Below are positions 61,949 to 64,000 of a DNA stretch of 64,000 nucleotides, piece by piece. The notes under the pieces are model-generated. The model saw only the letters and a list, made by a program, of their open reading frames with translations. It was not told where the DNA came from and did not search any database. Made by a program: the position numbers and the translations under genes. Location of the stretch: contig NZ_VTSX01000013.1 of NCBI RefSeq assembly GCF_008329705.1, forward strand, positions 1 through 64,000, in the 5' to 3' direction. Position 1 is the stretch's first letter, and each line of letters begins with the position of its first letter. The stretch comes from Chryseobacterium sp. SN22 (GTDB lineage: Bacteria; Bacteroidota; Bacteroidia; Flavobacteriales; Weeksellaceae).

Positions 61949-62224
61949 TCAAGCTAAAAAGTCTTTCTGAAACAATAAAGCCGCCGATTCCTTCAGGTAT
62001 TCTGCTATTTCCGATGGATATTGAACCGTTTTTTTTCCAAGGTAATGTTTTAAGGAAATCTGTGATACGTTTTTTATTTTTTTTCTCCTTAACCCCCCGT
62101 TCCTACTCTTTCCCGAATCAAAATTTTCTCTTTTACGGATCTTGTTAAGTTCCTCAATAATAAAGGAATTTTCAATAGAATTGACCCATTTGATCAGTTC
62201 ATTTTTTTCGGATGCAATATTCAT
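61949..62224 (-). CDS. Small antitoxin-like protein, possibly frameshifted
   Basis: The 91-residue frame starts MNIASEKNELIKWVNSIENS, resembling the N-termini of small Bacteroidota antitoxins or addiction-module proteins. After about residue 37 the composition turns Lys-rich and atypical. A neighbouring frame over the same bases reads KRITDFLKTLPWKK, a more typical end for such proteins, though that frame also has stops. I suspect indel damage, but an intact small gene is not excluded. No toxin gene was recognised beside it. Confidence 0.4.
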   Translation of the reverse strand: MNIASEKNELIKWVNSIENSFIIEELNKIRKRENFDSGKSRNGGLRRKKIKNVSQISLKHYLGKKTVQYPSEIAEYLKESAALLFQKDFLA

Positions 62225-62268
62225 TGTGTTTCAATTTATTGATCCAAAGGTAACGATTTTACAAATTA

Positions 62269-62778
62269 TCAGAGGGAAGCCTTCAGGCTGAAAACCAGAT
62301 TCTCAGGAAACCCTTTATCCTCCCGTTTCTCTTCCCGTACGAAATGATGCTTTAAGAGAAGCTGTTTGGAGCTTTCGTTATCCTGATGGGTCATGGCTAC
62401 GATTTCATTGAGATGCAGTTTGTGGAGAGCAAAATCTAAAACGGCTGCCAAAGCTTCCGACATCATGCCACTTCTATGGTACTCCGGCAATAATTCATAG
62501 CCTACCTCAGCCACTTTCCGGTCTTCCGAAAAATTCCACAGGCAGATGGTTCCAATCAGATCCGGCTGATCTTTTAAAGAAATTCCCCAGTAATAGGTCT
62601 TATTATTTTTAGTCCGTTCTTTAATGGTCAGGATAAACTGCAACGCGTCATAATTGTTTTTCGGAGAATTTCTCTGCACAAACCGATTGATGATTTCATT
62701 GCTTCTGATTTTCAGAATATCTTCAACGTGGCTTTCGTTGATTTCTTTTAAAGATAATCTTTTTGTCTTTAATTTCAT
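62269..62778 (-). CDS. GNAT-family N-acetyltransferase (RimJ/RimL-like)
   Basis: The 169-residue protein starts MKLKTKRLSLKEINESHVED and carries the GNAT acetyl-CoA region VAEVGYELLPEYHRSGMMSEAL near residue 90, where the pyrophosphate-binding R/Q-x-x-G-x-G/A loop appears as RSGMMS, followed by NEIVAMTHQDNESSKQLLLKH. This is the order in RimJ/RimL-type enzymes that acetylate protein N-termini or small amines. The true substrate is unknown. It lies 8 bp downstream of a hypothetical gene on the same strand. Confidence 0.88.
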   Translation of the reverse strand: MKLKTKRLSLKEINESHVEDILKIRSNEIINRFVQRNSPKNNYDALQFILTIKERTKNNKTYYWGISLKDQPDLIGTICLWNFSEDRKVAEVGYELLPEYHRSGMMSEALAAVLDFALHKLHLNEIVAMTHQDNESSKQLLLKHHFVREEKREDKGFPENLVFSLKASL

Positions 62779-62786
62779 AGGGCGAT

Positions 62787-63089
62787 CTACGGTATTTGCT
62801 TAAGGTTCAGATATCTTTTCCTTCCGAAGGTTATATAATACAGGTTAAACAAGGGATTTCTTCCCGTCAGATTATAACGCAGGGTTTCATCAGAACCAAT
62901 CTCAAAATAAATTTCGTTTGAAGTGCACCAATCGATCTTAGCATTTAAAACATATTTTCCGGGAGCCACTTCAAAAGTTTTTGATTCACCGTTTTTGATG
63001 CTGCCTATTTTTTTATCACCCAGATGAATTTCTACTGATCTCAGATAATTTGAATATTCACTGGAACGGTTAATAATAATTTTCCCCAT
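62787..63089 (-). CDS. Hypothetical beta-rich protein
   Basis: Start chosen at ATG 63089 (100 residues): a consensus promoter at 63125-63156 leaves a normal 35-nt leader, while the in-frame starts at 63149 and 63155 would lie upstream of its -7 box. The protein starts MGKIIINRSSEYSNYLRSVE and contains IGSIKNGESKTFEVAPGKYVL, a pattern like PEGA/carbohydrate-binding-type beta domains, with no signal peptide. The C-terminus is basic (FGRKRYLNLKQIP). The function is unknown. It is followed by a GNAT gene after 8 bp. Confidence 0.7.
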   Translation of the reverse strand: MGKIIINRSSEYSNYLRSVEIHLGDKKIGSIKNGESKTFEVAPGKYVLNAKIDWCTSNEIYFEIGSDETLRYNLTGRNPLFNLYYITFGRKRYLNLKQIP

Positions 63090-63124
63090 TGGTATCAGAT
63101 TATTTTTGATATGGATTGCTAAAA

Positions 63125-63156
63125 CAAAATTATCGGTAAAAATTCTCATTTCCAAA
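63125..63156 (-). promoter_or_regulatory. Promoter of the hypothetical/GNAT pair
   Basis: On the minus strand TTTG (63156-63153), a 20-bp spacer and TAATTTTG (63132-63125) match the consensus exactly, which decides the start codon of the downstream gene at 63089. Confidence 0.65.
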
Positions 63157-63200
63157 CATCCAAATTAACTCATTTTCAAAATACATTCACATTTTCTCAC

Positions 63201-63208
63201 TAAATTTG
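63201..63208 (+). promoter_or_regulatory. -7 box of mutS2, leaderless configuration
   Basis: TAAATTTG matches TAnnTTTG and ends 4 nt before the GTG at 63213. No clear -33 box; the region before it is T-rich. Confidence 0.5.
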
Positions 63209-63212
63209 TACT

Positions 63213-64000
63213 GTGTATATAAATAAAGAAGATTTAAACGAATTAGAATTTCCGCAATTGCTCGCGGAGATCTCTCCTTTTGCATATTCCCCGAAGACCA
63301 GGGAACAAATTCTTCAGCTCCGCCCGATGGAAATCGACGAGGCAGAAATTTCATTAAAAAAAACATCCGAATATCTTTCTAGTTTTGAAAGCTCCAATGC
63401 GGTTCCGTTCGATGAATACGAAGACATTGAAAATGAGCTGAAGCTGATGCTGATCGAGAATTACCGTCTGGAAAACAGCGCTTTCATGAAAATCAAGACG
63501 CTGACGGAGCAGATCGGAAAACTGCAGAAGTTCTTCCCAAGCATGCCGGAGACGTTTCCAACCCTGGTAGAAGATGTACTGGTTCTGGAATTTAAAAAGG
63601 AAATCATTGATAAAGTAGATAAAGTCTTTAACCGTTTCGGAGAAGTGAAAAGTGAAGCTTCGCCTGTCCTGAAAGAATTACGGGCCGAAATCCAGGTGGC
63701 CAAAAAAGCCATCCAGGAAAACTTTAACCGCGCCTTGTTCAATTACGGGCAAAGTGAATTTTTAGATGACATCCGCGAAACGATTATCGATGACCAGAGG
63801 GTTTTAGCGGTAAAATCAGGATTCAAGAAAAGGGTTCCGGGAAGGGTTTTGGGATTATCCAAAACCGGATCGATTACCTACATCCAGCCGGACTCTGTAG
63901 TGAAGCATTATTTCAAGCTGAAAGAAAGCGAAGAGGAAGAGAAAAAAGAAATAGACAAGATCCTGAGAAAACTGACGGCCGAACTGGCCGAGTTCCAGCC
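63213..64000 (+). CDS. mutS2: MutS2-family endonuclease, N-terminal part cut by window edge
   Basis: A GTG at 63213 opens a frame that runs off the window (262 codons), beginning (M)YINKEDLNELEFPQLLAEI and reading SPFAYSPKTREQILQLRPM, which is the start of MutS2 in Bacteroidota. Residues 60-260 are mostly helical, with YEDIENELKLMLIEN and KRVPGRVLGLSKTGSITYIQ, matching the lever/clamp region that precedes the ATPase. The ATPase and the Smr nuclease domains would lie beyond the edge. The family acts on recombination intermediates or ribosome collisions. No ATG is available near the start. Confidence 0.88.
   Translation, partial: MYINKEDLNELEFPQLLAEISPFAYSPKTREQILQLRPMEIDEAEISLKKTSEYLSSFESSNAVPFDEYEDIENELKLMLIENYRLENSAFMKIKTLTEQIGKLQKFFPSMPETFPTLVEDVLVLEFKKEIIDKVDKVFNRFGEVKSEASPVLKELRAEIQVAKKAIQENFNRALFNYGQSEFLDDIRETIIDDQRVLAVKSGFKKRVPGRVLGLSKTGSITYIQPDSVVKHYFKLKESEEEEKKEIDKILRKLTAELAEFQ

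Overview
The window looks like chromosomal DNA from a Chryseobacterium-like member of the Flavobacteriia (Bacteroidota). Grounds: a gldJ / porU-porV locus of the type IX secretion system (T9SS), several secreted proteins ending in T9SS type A sorting domains, promoters of the Bacteroidota form TTTG-N(19-20)-TAnnTTTG, AT-rich leaders without clear Shine-Dalgarno sequences, a GOB-type metallo-beta-lactamase locus and a mevalonate-pathway gene. No rRNA, tRNA, CRISPR array or recognisable transposase was seen.

Layout. 0-0.9 kb: small hypothetical genes and a possible orphan C-terminal fragment. 0.9-6.3 kb: a TetR-regulated tripartite efflux operon (tetR, tolC-like, emrA-like, emrB-like). 6.8-11.2 kb: holB-like delta' subunit, then an envelope operon (outer-membrane protein, lptC, anmK). 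11.4-11.9 kb: a frameshifted pseudogene. 12.1-14.5 kb: SRPBCC and NUDIX genes with facing promoters, then murF. 14.5-21.4 kb: gldJ transcribed away from porU-porV. 22.4-27.6 kb: FUSC transporter, phosphopantetheinyl transferase, ahcY, YiaA/B. 27.8-36.6 kb: a BspA-like T9SS cargo, purE, EamA exporter, lipoprotein plus CPA2 antiporter, purK, DUF1543, and a TauE/DUF1634 pair. 36.6-38.3 kb: NTF2-like, VOC, and a GOB-like class B3 beta-lactamase broken by a one-base frameshift. 38.5-43.9 kb: a membrane EEP protein, a three-unit tandem hairpin repeat, mvaD, and an acyl-CoA ligase/epimerase pair. 44.2-51.4 kb: two tandem paralogous T9SS surface proteins behind a TPR/AraC regulatory pair. 51.6-54.8 kb: a graspetide (microviridin/chryseoviridin-like) RiPP cluster. 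54.9-64 kb: housekeeping genes (alpha/beta hydrolase, pdxJ, mechanosensitive channel, ung, GNAT, start of mutS2) with small hypothetical genes.

The most notable system is the RiPP cluster. Four consecutive precursor genes share a PFFASFLEKQ leader, a Gly-Gly leader end, and a core built of eight-residue T-x-[P/V]-x-x-D modules ending in a TxKYPSDxD microviridin-like core. They are followed by two ATP-grasp macrocyclases of the MvdC/MdnB and MvdD/MdnC types. A hairpin with a U-tract separates precursors from enzymes. No transporter or protease gene is adjacent.

Intergenic DNA is rich in palindromic and inverted-repeat elements of at least three kinds. Several genes have a TAnnTTTG box only 4-5 nt before the start codon, which suggests leaderless transcripts. 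Family names were recognised by eye from sequence; no database search was possible.
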